A stretch of 8,001 nt of DNA from JBIKVP01 sp044356745 (GCA_044356745.1 JBIKVP010000088.1:1-8001), one strand, 5' to 3'; counted from the first letter of the stretch, positions 1-6,243 are shown. Translations and numbers: made by a program. The notes: generated from the letters alone by a model not told the origin.

Positions 1-1
1 C

Positions 2-115
2 GTGAAGGCCATCCTTGGCTTCCTGAATACCACTTTTCCGCAAAAAGCACGATTATGGGTTGACCGCCTATCCGATAACTTCAAAATACTTCAGACACCA
101 ACTCTTCAAATGTGA
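2..115 (+). CDS. C-terminal end of an unidentified upstream gene (partial)
   Basis: An open frame enters from the left edge and stops at TGA 113-115. Its last residues read RLSDNFKILQTPTLQM, which is protein-like but not recognised. The stop overlaps the GTG at 112 as GTGA, an arrangement typical of translationally coupled genes, and this is the main reason for preferring this frame. Two other frames are also open here: + strand 1-63, ending in a TGA, and a minus-strand frame running out of the window. With only 37 codons visible the choice is weak, and no function can be given. Confidence 0.3.
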   Translation: MKAILGFLNTTFPQKARLWVDRLSDNFKILQTPTLQM

Positions 116-123
116 GGGGTATA
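95..123 (+). repeat. Left copy of a 29-nt inverted repeat
   Basis: Arms CAACTCTTCA (99-108) and GAGGGGTATA (114-123) flank five bases that differ from the other copy. The second copy lies on the minus strand at 7914-7886 with the same spacing. Counting by eye, 23 of 29 positions match. As RNA, ACUCUUC (101-107) can pair with GAGGGGU (114-120) through seven pairs, two of them G:U, leaving a 6-nt loop. This copy overlaps the GTG start at 112 and the stop of the frame upstream. Its function is unknown, and chance similarity is not excluded. Confidence 0.45.
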
Positions 124-1230
124 GATAAACAAAATCATCAAGAACAAATCTTTCATACAAATTCAGAAGGCGCTAAATGGGAATTGCCTTCAGGTGAGAA
201 ATTTCCCAACAAGCCCCTTGATCCTCACACCAGAGCATTTCCTATGATAAATATAGGAACATTTTGGGAAGAAAGTTTAAGTGCTGGTGATTATATCACA
301 GCCAAGGGCGTCATATCTGACGGGCGCATACCGCGTGAAGATGAGTTGCGCAGCATAATAGAGGACTCATACACAACTGCTTGGCTACAGCGCGTTGCCC
401 CATACCGGCCTAACTTTTGCGGTCCAGCATCAAATATTTTATCTCTTGAACTTGAGATGGAAGGTATTAATCATTATCATGTTTCAAACCCGCAATATCT
501 TCCAGGATGGGTCATAGACAGTATTGAGCTAAGATACGCAAAAAGAAATTTTCCTGAAAATGGTTATGATCAAGAAAATTACGACAGAAGTAAATACCTT
601 GCCAGAAGAAATAGCAATTACAGCCACCTTCATTTACGCTCTTCAGTGCAAAATAATGGTAGTGAACCAGAAGAAATATATATTGACCCTACAATTGCAC
701 AGTTTTTCACATCAACAGGTGATCTAAATAAAAATAATGAAATGGGAGTAAGTAATTCACGCCAAAATTCTAATGGTGAATTTCTATTCACGCCCACGTT
801 TGTCGATGAAAATGGTGTCGCCCATGATCGTCAGAGAGGTATTTTTATTGGTACACGCGACCAGCTTGTGGACGCTTTCCATAAAAACTTAGACCGTCTA
901 TATCCACATCAGTCATGGTGGAAGTATAATCTTGAAAATCTCTCTGATAATGAACGAAAAAAACGTGCAGAAGAGATTGTTATGAGTGTGTATGGACCAG
1001 AAAAAATGCCTCCAACTGTTGATGTGATCAACAAATCAAGAGAAAATATTGAAGCATTTGGAATTGAAGAAATTATTCGTAATTTTAAGGCCTATCCTAA
1101 AGAATACGCATATGTTGCACTAAGTGCCCCACGTTATACAGATAATTTATACAATATAAATAAATTAAACGATGAACAATCGGAAATTGATTTATTATAC
1201 ACGGATGTTCCAACTTTGCGCAGTAGGTAG
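112..1230 (+). CDS. Unrecognised protein with papain-like Cys-His-Asp signature
   Basis: This is a protein of about 372 residues that I cannot assign to a named family. Three segments in order look like a papain/transglutaminase/NAT-fold catalytic triad: NFCGPASN with C103, SHLHLRS with H172 (H174 is the alternative), and YIDPTIAQFF with D192. Cys at a helix start, then His in a strand, then Asp in 'IDPT' is the usual order for this fold, so a cysteine peptidase, amidase, deamidase or acyltransferase is plausible. That is inference from motifs only. No signal peptide or membrane segment is visible. The C-terminal part (about 240-372) is charged and not recognised. The frame is open back to a stop at 76-78. 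GTG 112 is chosen for the GTGA overlap, and ATG 244 (M45) is the main alternative, since it keeps the triad. Base composition is uneven: about 57% GC at 361-420 but about 18% at 1141-1200. That suggests acquired or relaxed DNA. The gene ends 14 bp before the convergent transglutaminase gene. Confidence 0.7.
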   Translation: MRGIDKQNHQEQIFHTNSEGAKWELPSGEKFPNKPLDPHTRAFPMINIGTFWEESLSAGDYITAKGVISDGRIPREDELRSIIEDSYTTAWLQRVAPYRPNFCGPASNILSLELEMEGINHYHVSNPQYLPGWVIDSIELRYAKRNFPENGYDQENYDRSKYLARRNSNYSHLHLRSSVQNNGSEPEEIYIDPTIAQFFTSTGDLNKNNEMGVSNSRQNSNGEFLFTPTFVDENGVAHDRQRGIFIGTRDQLVDAFHKNLDRLYPHQSWWKYNLENLSDNERKKRAEEIVMSVYGPEKMPPTVDVINKSRENIEAFGIEEIIRNFKAYPKEYAYVALSAPRYTDNLYNINKLNDEQSEIDLLYTDVPTLRSR

Positions 1231-1244
1231 TAATTATTCTATTT

Positions 1245-2066
1245 TCACTGCCCCACAGCCATCATCGCATCGACGTGAAGATTAACATCAAGCGTTTCTA
1301 ACCCGCCACCATAACGGCTGCCACGCACGGGTGCAGCTCCTAAATAATCAAGCCCGATAGCAACGCGCACATGTGCATCGGTAGTGCATATGCCGTTTGC
1401 AGCATCAAACCCGATCCAACCTAATCCCTCAAGATAAACTTCTGCCCATGCGTGGCCGGCATCTTGATCAACCACGCCATCAATCCGTTTGAAATAGCCT
1501 GATACATAACGCGCAGGAAAACCCCGATGACGGGCTGCGGCAATGATAATATGGGTCATATCCTGACAGACCCCTTTTTTCATCGCAAAAGCTTCAGCAG
1601 CTGTTGTTGCAACGTGTGTAGGCTCAACATCAAAAGTCACTTCATTATGGAGTGCATCTAGCATTTTATGCCACGCCGCGAGTGGATCACTCGCATCCTT
1701 CATTACGCCATTCGCAAAATGACGGATGGCATCACTCGCATCTGTAAGTTCAGTCGTGCGCAGAAAAATATCAGGGCTGAATTTTTCGAGTGTGCCGCGT
1801 ACAAAACCGTTCGTATCACTGGTGATCACTTCACCAAGCACACTCACTGTCAGCTCTTGTACAGGGCCTTGTACGGTGAGCATATGGGTCAGATTACCAA
1901 TCGGATCCTCACCTGCACGAAGAAGACCATCAGCATTAAGCTCGATGCGCCACTTCGCAACATGCTGTCCCTCGTGCTCACGTGGAGTGAGGCGTAGTGA
2001 TTGCACCACCGTTTTAAACGGCGTTTCATAGCGGTATGTCGTGTGATGTGTCACCGTGATGCGCAT
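1245..2066 (-). CDS. Transglutaminase-like cysteine peptidase family protein
   Basis: A 273-residue cytoplasmic protein of the bacterial transglutaminase-like family. It has an N-terminal beta domain (Bact_transglu_N type, about residues 1-80, opening MRITVTHHTTYRYETPF), then the papain-like core. The triad is visible as GVCQDMTH (C167), GHAWAEV (H205) and GFDAANG (D221). In bacteria this fold usually acts as a peptidase or amidase, not a cross-linking enzyme. The frame extends to a TTG at 2102, but ATG 2066 fits the usual family start, and the 12 extra residues look non-conserved. No strong Shine-Dalgarno precedes either start. It is the third gene of the ATP-grasp / alpha-E / transglutaminase set. 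It lies 203 bp after the alpha-E gene, unlike the overlapping first pair, so it may have its own promoter. Within the predicted peptide-ligation system it would hydrolyse or process the amide products; this role is inferred from context. Confidence 0.94.
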   Translation of the reverse strand: MRITVTHHTTYRYETPFKTVVQSLRLTPREHEGQHVAKWRIELNADGLLRAGEDPIGNLTHMLTVQGPVQELTVSVLGEVITSDTNGFVRGTLEKFSPDIFLRTTELTDASDAIRHFANGVMKDASDPLAAWHKMLDALHNEVTFDVEPTHVATTAAEAFAMKKGVCQDMTHIIIAAARHRGFPARYVSGYFKRIDGVVDQDAGHAWAEVYLEGLGWIGFDAANGICTTDAHVRVAIGLDYLGAAPVRGSRYGGGLETLDVNLHVDAMMAVGQ

Positions 2067-2127
2067 GAGATACGTTGTGATACAAACAGATGATGAGTGC
2101 AAGCTAGATTTATGAAGTAATCTGTGA

Positions 2128-2143
2128 CAACAAGATATTGTTG
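2128..2143. repeat. Dyad symmetry upstream of the transglutaminase gene
   Basis: CAACAA and TTGTTG are perfect complements separated by GATA. The centre lies about 70 bp upstream of the ATG at 2066 and overlaps the candidate -10 of the minus-strand promoter at 2135-2163. A repressor operator is possible. The site is AT-rich and short, so chance is a real alternative. Confidence 0.35.
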
Positions 2144-2163
2144 AAATTAATGATTATTATCAA
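2135..2163 (-). promoter_or_regulatory. Candidate sigma70-type promoter for the transglutaminase gene
   Basis: On the minus strand TTGATA (2163-2158, five of six matches to TTGACA) is followed after 17 bp by CAATAT (2140-2135, three of six matches to TATAAT). Transcription would start near 2128 and leave a leader of about 60 nt. The -10 half is weak and the region is AT-rich. Support comes mainly from the long gap before this gene and the overlapping dyad. Confidence 0.3.
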
Positions 2164-2188
2164 AGCATAAGCGTATCTGTAGCGATTA

Positions 2189-2205
2189 AATTCAATCAAT
2201 GAATT
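2189..2205. repeat. Short AT-rich inverted repeat in the alpha-E/transglutaminase gap
   Basis: AATTCA and TGAATT are complementary across the 5-nt loop ATCAA. It is one of three dyads in the 203-bp gap. On its own it is weak and could be chance in AT-rich DNA. Confidence 0.22.
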
Positions 2206-2219
2206 ATGAGCTTTTTGGA

Positions 2220-2245
2220 ATTAGCGCGATGTTAATGGCGCTAAT
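2220..2245. repeat. 8-bp inverted repeat just after the alpha-E gene
   Basis: ATTAGCGC (2220-2227) and GCGCTAAT (2238-2245) are perfect complements with a 10-nt loop. Read on the minus strand, the hairpin begins 24 nt after the alpha-E stop. That is a suitable place for transcript termination or 3'-end protection. The bases that follow on that strand are TTCCAAAAAGC, so there is no T tract and a standard intrinsic terminator is not supported. It could be an attenuating hairpin or an operator. Confidence 0.42.
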
Positions 2246-2269
2246 CCACTCACAATCCTAATTTTAATT

Positions 2270-3211
2270 CTACATCAGATATTGCTCTGCAATAGCCGCT
2301 CCAAGAGCGTTATTTGTATCGATAAAATCGGTGATGAACTCATGAAGGCCGCCTTGAAAAATCGTATCGATTTTTGTTTTCGAGAGCATGTTTTGCATAT
2401 TGCGTGCCATGCGCTGGCTTGGGCCTCGTCGTTCATAAGCATCTGCGATCAGATCAAGGTGACGCACGAGAATTTCATATGAACTCGCTAATGAACGCGG
2501 CATTTGGTTGTTGATAATAAGCAAATCAGCAACAAGCCAAGGCTTGATGCTTTGGCGATAAACCCAATGATACGCGGTATAAGCCGACACTTCGCGCAGG
2601 ATTGTTGTCCATTGGAAATAATCAAGGCTACCGCCAACCATTTCATGCTCGGGAAGCAACACATGATATTTTACATCAAGAATGCGCGCTGTGTTATCCG
2701 CGCGCTCAATAGCCAGACCCAAGCGTGTAAACCAGAACGCATCGCGGCGCAGCATGGTGCGATAGGCCGATCCATCAAAGGCAAGCGACACACTTTTAAC
2801 CCAGTCAATGAAACGTGAAAATTCTTCAGCGCCCATTTTTTTGCGCTCAAAGGATTTAAGCTCAAGCCAAGCGCCGTTAATAGCATCCCACATCTCTGAT
2901 GTGAGTGCTGTTCGCACGGAACGCGCGTTTGAGCGGGCGACTTCAAGGCAGTTTTTAATCGAAGAGGGATTATCAGGATTAAAAGCCAAAAAGTCCTTCA
3001 CATTCTCTTCGCTCGCAACATCATAGAGCGTTTCAAACAGATCAGCGCTTCCCGCGATTTCAACAGCGCTTTGCCATTCATTGCGTTGACCGCTATAACT
3101 CGTTGGCAATGAGGCGAGACGAATTGTCGCTTCCAGAATACGGGCGAGAGACTCAGCACGTTCAATGTAGCGGGCTGTCCAGAAAAGATGACTTGCAGTT
3201 CTACTCAGCAT
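2270..3211 (-). CDS. Alpha-E domain-containing protein
   Basis: A 313-residue, mostly helical protein of the alpha-E family (formerly DUF403). The diagnostic start MLSRTASHLFW is followed by ARYIERAESLARIL (13-26). A second, related helix LAIERADNTARILD lies at 166-179, so the two pseudo-repeats of the family are both present. Its biochemical function is not established. It is almost always encoded beside a circularly permuted ATP-grasp protein and is thought to be a structural or ligase partner in a peptide-forming system. The frame extends to 3262, but ATG 3211 matches the family start. This ATG lies inside the end of the ATP-grasp gene (11-nt overlap, 3201-3211), which implies translational coupling. 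Length is usual for the family, and the gene looks intact. Confidence 0.94.
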   Translation of the reverse strand: MLSRTASHLFWTARYIERAESLARILEATIRLASLPTSYSGQRNEWQSAVEIAGSADLFETLYDVASEENVKDFLAFNPDNPSSIKNCLEVARSNARSVRTALTSEMWDAINGAWLELKSFERKKMGAEEFSRFIDWVKSVSLAFDGSAYRTMLRRDAFWFTRLGLAIERADNTARILDVKYHVLLPEHEMVGGSLDYFQWTTILREVSAYTAYHWVYRQSIKPWLVADLLIINNQMPRSLASSYEILVRHLDLIADAYERRGPSQRMARNMQNMLSKTKIDTIFQGGLHEFITDFIDTNNALGAAIAEQYLM

Positions 3212-4634
3212 CGAGCACCCATGTGTCTTTTGTTCCCCCACCTTGGCTTGAATTGACCACAAGTGAGCCCTCTTTTAGCGCAACGCGGGTTAAGCCGCCC
3301 GGAATACAATGAATTTCTTTTGCACCAGAAAGCACAAAAGGTCGTAAATCCACATGGCGCGGAGCAATTCCCGAAGCCACAAATGTCGGACATGTGGACA
3401 GCGCCAATGTGGGCTGCGCAATAAATCCATCAGGATCATGCCGTAGTTTATTGGCGAACAGATTAATTTGCTCTTTTGTGGCATGAGGGCCAACGAGCAT
3501 GCCATAGCCGCCTGAACCATTGACTTCTTTGACAACCAGTTTTGACAGATTATCAAGCACATAACTCAGCGCTTCTTTTTCACGACAACGATAGGTGGGT
3601 ACGTTTTTGAGGATAGGCTCCTCACCCGTAAAAAACTTTACGATTTCAGGCATATAGCTATAAACGGCTTTATCATCGGCAACACCTGTGCCAAGCGCGT
3701 TTGCGAGCGTTACATTTCCAGCCTGATAAGCACCCAATAAGCCTGAAATACCGATCATCGAATCGGGACGGAAGGCGAGCGGATCAAGAAAATCATCATC
3801 GACACGGCGATAAATGACATCGACTCGCTGTGGCCCTTCCGTTGTGCGCATATAAACAACGTTATCGCTCACAAACAGATCAGACCCCTCAACCAGCTCA
3901 ATCCCAATTTTATCGGCGAGAAAAGAATGCTCATAAAACGCTGAGTTAAATTGTCCTGGGGTGAGCAAAACAACATTGGGATCACGTGCACCAGATGCAG
4001 GTGACACTGAACGCAGCGTATTGAGTAACGTGTCAGGATAATTTTCAACAGGTGAAATGCGATGTTCTGCAAACAGCTCAGGAAAAAGCCGCATCATCAC
4101 TTCGCGATTTTCGAGCATGTATGAAACACCCGAAGGAGTGCGCGCATTATCTTCCAAAACATAAAATGTGTCTGCATCCACACGTACAATATCAATACCT
4201 GCGATGTGGACGTAGATATCATGGGGTACTTTAATCCCCACCATCTCTAAGCGATAACAAGGGTTGCGATCAATCAGATCAGCAGGAATAATACCAGCTC
4301 TGATGCATTCACGAGGGCCATAAAGATCTTTTAAAAACATGTTGAGCGCTTTGACGCGCTGCTGAAGCCCTTTTTCAACCTGTGACCACTCTTGGCGTGT
4401 AATGACACGTGGAATAATATCAAACGGGATCAAGCGTTCGGTGGATTCAGCATCACCATAGACATTGAACGTAATACCAACACGGCGAAAAAACAATTCA
4501 GCCTGACTGCGACGCATCGCAAGAAGTTCAGGTGGGGCATCTTGCAACCAAGCCATAAGCTGGCGATAGGCGGGACGCACTTGAGACAGATCGCCCCTTG
4601 TACCAAGAAGACCCATTTCATCAAAAGCCGTCAT
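3201..4634 (-). CDS. Circularly permuted ATP-grasp type protein
   Basis: A 477-residue cytoplasmic protein of the circularly permuted ATP-grasp family (formerly DUF404/DUF407). Conserved segments are: an N-terminal region with FDEM (4-7), ERLIPFDIIPR (66-76) and LKDLYG (101-106); EDNARTPSG (161-169), an ATP-grasp metal/phosphate motif moved forward by the permutation; YRRVDDDFLDP (275-285); KEVNGSGGYGM (369-379), the glycine-rich nucleotide-binding loop; and RHVDLRPF (426-433). Members are predicted to couple ATP hydrolysis to amide-bond formation through an acyl-phosphate. The substrate is not known. It is first in a minus-strand operon with the alpha-E gene, which starts inside its 3' end. 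ATG 4634 is supported by GGGGA six bases upstream and by normal family length. No frameshift or lost motif was seen. Confidence 0.95.
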   Translation of the reverse strand: MTAFDEMGLLGTRGDLSQVRPAYRQLMAWLQDAPPELLAMRRSQAELFFRRVGITFNVYGDAESTERLIPFDIIPRVITRQEWSQVEKGLQQRVKALNMFLKDLYGPRECIRAGIIPADLIDRNPCYRLEMVGIKVPHDIYVHIAGIDIVRVDADTFYVLEDNARTPSGVSYMLENREVMMRLFPELFAEHRISPVENYPDTLLNTLRSVSPASGARDPNVVLLTPGQFNSAFYEHSFLADKIGIELVEGSDLFVSDNVVYMRTTEGPQRVDVIYRRVDDDFLDPLAFRPDSMIGISGLLGAYQAGNVTLANALGTGVADDKAVYSYMPEIVKFFTGEEPILKNVPTYRCREKEALSYVLDNLSKLVVKEVNGSGGYGMLVGPHATKEQINLFANKLRHDPDGFIAQPTLALSTCPTFVASGIAPRHVDLRPFVLSGAKEIHCIPGGLTRVALKEGSLVVNSSQGGGTKDTWVLDAE

Positions 4635-4640
4635 CTCTTG

Positions 4641-4645
4641 TCCCC
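4641..4645 (-). promoter_or_regulatory. Ribosome binding site of the ATP-grasp gene
   Basis: On the minus strand GGGGA lies six bases before ATG 4634 and fixes that start. It is the clearest Shine-Dalgarno site on the minus strand of the window. Confidence 0.6.
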
Positions 4646-4668
4646 ATACTGGCGCCCTAAAATTGATT

Positions 4669-4697
4669 TATTTATCTTCAAAAGATCAACAAACCAA
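4669..4697 (-). promoter_or_regulatory. Candidate promoter of the ATP-grasp/alpha-E operon
   Basis: On the minus strand TTGGTT (4697-4692) and TAAATA (4674-4669) are 17 bp apart. Transcription would start near 4662 and leave a leader of about 28 nt that contains the GGGGA site. A small inverted repeat, ATCTT/AAGAT with a CAA loop (4674-4686), lies in the spacer. Both hexamers are imperfect, and other AT-rich matches exist nearby, so the call is tentative. The 228-bp region 4635-4862 is shared with the divergent DUF459 gene. Confidence 0.27.
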
Positions 4698-4827
4698 ACT
4701 GATTCTCTATTTTTTATTTTAATCTCTAGCGTGACAATGCACTGAAAGAAAGTGATATAAAACTTGAACAATAGGCCAAGGAAGTAAGATTCTGTTGTGC
4801 AGTGCGAGATGGTTAAGACACACTCTC

Positions 4828-4856
4828 TTGCACGATTAAAAAAAGTTAGACATAAT
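4828..4856 (+). promoter_or_regulatory. Candidate sigma70-type promoter of the DUF459 gene
   Basis: TTGCAC (4828-4833) and CATAAT (4851-4856) are separated by exactly 17 bp. The predicted start point, about seven bases after the -10, falls on or next to the A of ATG 4863. If real, the mRNA would be leaderless. If translation begins at 4797 or 4809, this match lies inside the coding region and is spurious. Confidence 0.4.
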
Positions 4857-4862
4857 TTTAGC

Positions 4863-6101
4863 ATGGAGCATCAAGTATACTCTTTTTTAAAAACGTTATT
4901 GTGCGGCCTTGTACTGGTTTTTGCGCTTGGGAATATGTCGCGCGCTGAAAATGAAGATACATCCCGTTATCCGCATCTTCAAATTGAGCAACTTCGCTCT
5001 CAACAAAAACAACTCAATGTACGCCCTGTGCGCCCACAAGGTGGTAATATGTTGATGCTGGGTGAGCAGACTGCTGCGCCCCGCCGCACTATTCCCGTTG
5101 CTCCCATTGAAAAAGCGCCTGTCATTCAAGCGAAAATCAACCCGACCACATTCATCGCTGTTTTAGGCGACTCATTTGGCGATCTTCTCGCACAGGGGAT
5201 TGATGAAGCTTACGGCGAGCGCACGGATGTGATGATTTTGCGTAAAGCCCGTGCAGATTCTGGTCTTGTGCGTTCAGATTTTTACGATTGGCCAAAGTCT
5301 GTTAAAGAGATTCTTAGCGTATCTCCTAAGCCTACGTTTGCCGTTATGATGATTGGGACGAATGATCGCCAGCAAATTCGTGACGGTGATGTGATGGTTG
5401 AGCCACTTTCAGATCGCTGGAAAGATCTTTATCGCGAACGGATTAAAGCTGTCATTAAACTTTTTGATGATCACAAAGTTCCCGTTGTGTGGGTTGGTTT
5501 GCCTCCGATGAAAAATGACAGGCTATCGGCTGATCTTGCTGTATTAAATACACTCTTCAAAGATGTTTTGCAGACGACACAAGGCGGGGTAGGGGGCTTT
5601 GTCGATTTATGGCAACCCTTTGCCGATCCAGATAATGAAAACGAGTTCACTGCAACGGGTCCCGATATCAATGGCAAGATCGTACGTATGCGGACGCCCG
5701 ACGGTGTGCATTTAACAGCGCAAGGTGCGCGCAAAGCTGCACACTTTGTTGATGCAGAGTTGAAGCGTTTGATGGAGCGTAGCGTGCCTGTTGCAGCACC
5801 TGCTAGTTTATCACCTGATAGTTCCAAGGGGGAAAACTTTCCTCCAGCGGCTGGGGTTGCGGCAAGTCTGCCCTTGGTAGAAGCACTTGAGCCAACGCGT
5901 GTACAACGCCTAAGGCCAGCGATTGGCTCAACATTTTCACTAACAACATCAGACATATCTCGCGATGGATCATTGATGCCCGTCATTATTCCGTCTCAAC
6001 GCACGATACAAAGCCGCGTTGATGCACAGAATTTTACATCAAATCATAAAGCCAACATCGAAGGGCGAGCCGATGATTTTCGTTGGCCCAAACAAAATTA
6101 A
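4863..6101 (+). CDS. Secreted DUF459 family SGNH hydrolase
   Basis: A 412-residue exported protein. Residues 1-28 form a signal peptide (hydrophobic core LLCGLVLVFALG, cleavage after MSRA), followed by a linker to about 97. The SGNH/GDSL-type domain of the DUF459 family comes next: GDSFGDLL with nucleophile S104, block II glycine in DSGLVR (G134), GTND (G165, N167) and DGVHLT with D280 and H283. All catalytic blocks are present, so an active periplasmic esterase or acyl/acetyl hydrolase is expected; the natural substrate is unknown. After about residue 310 a low-complexity tail rich in Ala, Pro and Ser leads to a final GRADDFRWPK segment. The frame is open further up, with GTG 4797 and ATG 4809 as alternative starts. 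ATG 4863 is preferred because it gives a normal-length signal peptide; the longer forms would have an unusually long charged n-region. None of the starts has a strong Shine-Dalgarno. The gene is divergent from the ATP-grasp operon. Confidence 0.9.
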   Translation: MEHQVYSFLKTLLCGLVLVFALGNMSRAENEDTSRYPHLQIEQLRSQQKQLNVRPVRPQGGNMLMLGEQTAAPRRTIPVAPIEKAPVIQAKINPTTFIAVLGDSFGDLLAQGIDEAYGERTDVMILRKARADSGLVRSDFYDWPKSVKEILSVSPKPTFAVMMIGTNDRQQIRDGDVMVEPLSDRWKDLYRERIKAVIKLFDDHKVPVVWVGLPPMKNDRLSADLAVLNTLFKDVLQTTQGGVGGFVDLWQPFADPDNENEFTATGPDINGKIVRMRTPDGVHLTAQGARKAAHFVDAELKRLMERSVPVAAPASLSPDSSKGENFPPAAGVAASLPLVEALEPTRVQRLRPAIGSTFSLTTSDISRDGSLMPVIIPSQRTIQSRVDAQNFTSNHKANIEGRADDFRWPKQN

Positions 6102-6119
6102 TTCACAAAATCAAAATTA

Positions 6120-6135
6120 AACAAATATTTTTGTT
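6120..6135. repeat. AT-only weak hairpin after the DUF459 gene
   Basis: AACAAA and TTTGTT pair across TATT, 18 bp after the DUF459 stop. The stem has one G:C pair and no following T run, so it is at best a weak 3'-end structure. Confidence 0.22.
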
Positions 6136-6146
6136 CAATAAAAAAT

Positions 6147-6173
6147 TTGACAAATAATTGTGCAATTTAGATT
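6147..6173 (+). promoter_or_regulatory. Candidate promoter of the sulfate-binding protein gene
   Basis: A perfect TTGACA (6147-6152) is followed after 15 bp by TAGATT (6168-6173). The spacer is short for sigma70. No better -10 lies at 16-18 bp, although TATGAT occurs at 6185-6190 without a matching -35. The leader would be about 70 nt and would include the hairpin at 6197-6214. Confidence 0.3.
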
Positions 6174-6196
6174 GACGTTTGGATTATGATCTGTCA

Positions 6197-6214
6197 CGTT
6201 CTTTTTGAAGAACG
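6197..6214 (+). repeat. 7-bp hairpin in the leader of the sulfate-binding protein gene
   Basis: CGTTCTT (6197-6203) and AAGAACG (6208-6214) are perfect complements with a TTTG loop. The hairpin ends 35 bases before the ATG and 25 before the Shine-Dalgarno, so it lies in the predicted untranslated leader. It could be an operator for a sulfur-responsive regulator, a leader RNA stem, or a weak terminator of the DUF459 transcript; no T tract follows. Confidence 0.42.
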
Positions 6215-6237
6215 ATATGGGTCTTTTATAAAATCAG

Positions 6238-6243
6238 TTGGAG
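6238..6243 (+). promoter_or_regulatory. Ribosome binding site of the sulfate-binding protein gene
   Basis: TTGGAG ends six bases before ATG 6250 and decides that start over the in-frame TTG at 6238, which is itself part of the site. Confidence 0.6.

Noticed and set aside
95..123. Integron attC or dif-like Xer site
   Set aside because: The arms are not the inverted complements expected of a dif site, and no attC core sequence or integrase gene is present in the window.
1668..2031. Two overlapping plus-strand open frames of about 100 residues inside the transglutaminase gene
   Set aside because: Both are antisense to a gene with a full catalytic triad and show no recognisable protein features.
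2067..2102. TTG start at 2102 for the transglutaminase protein
   Set aside because: The 12 extra residues do not resemble the family start, whereas ATG 2066 begins directly with the conserved first strand. Neither has a strong ribosome site.
2220..2245. Standard intrinsic terminator after the alpha-E gene
   Set aside because: The stem is good but no T run follows on the minus strand, so only an inverted repeat is claimed.
3212..3262. Upstream start at 3262 for the alpha-E protein
   Set aside because: The added 17 residues lie fully inside the ATP-grasp gene and precede the diagnostic MLSRTA opening of the family.
5471..5986. A 171-residue open frame on the minus strand inside the DUF459 gene
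   Set aside because: It lies wholly opposite a well-supported SGNH domain, its translation is low-complexity and unlike a known domain, and it has no sign of its own start signals. It is a codon-bias shadow.
6147..6166. FNR/CRP-like operator around TTGACAAATAATTGTGCAA
   Set aside because: The half-sites do not match the TTGAT-N4-ATCAA or TGTGA-N6-TCACA patterns, and the symmetry is only four bases.
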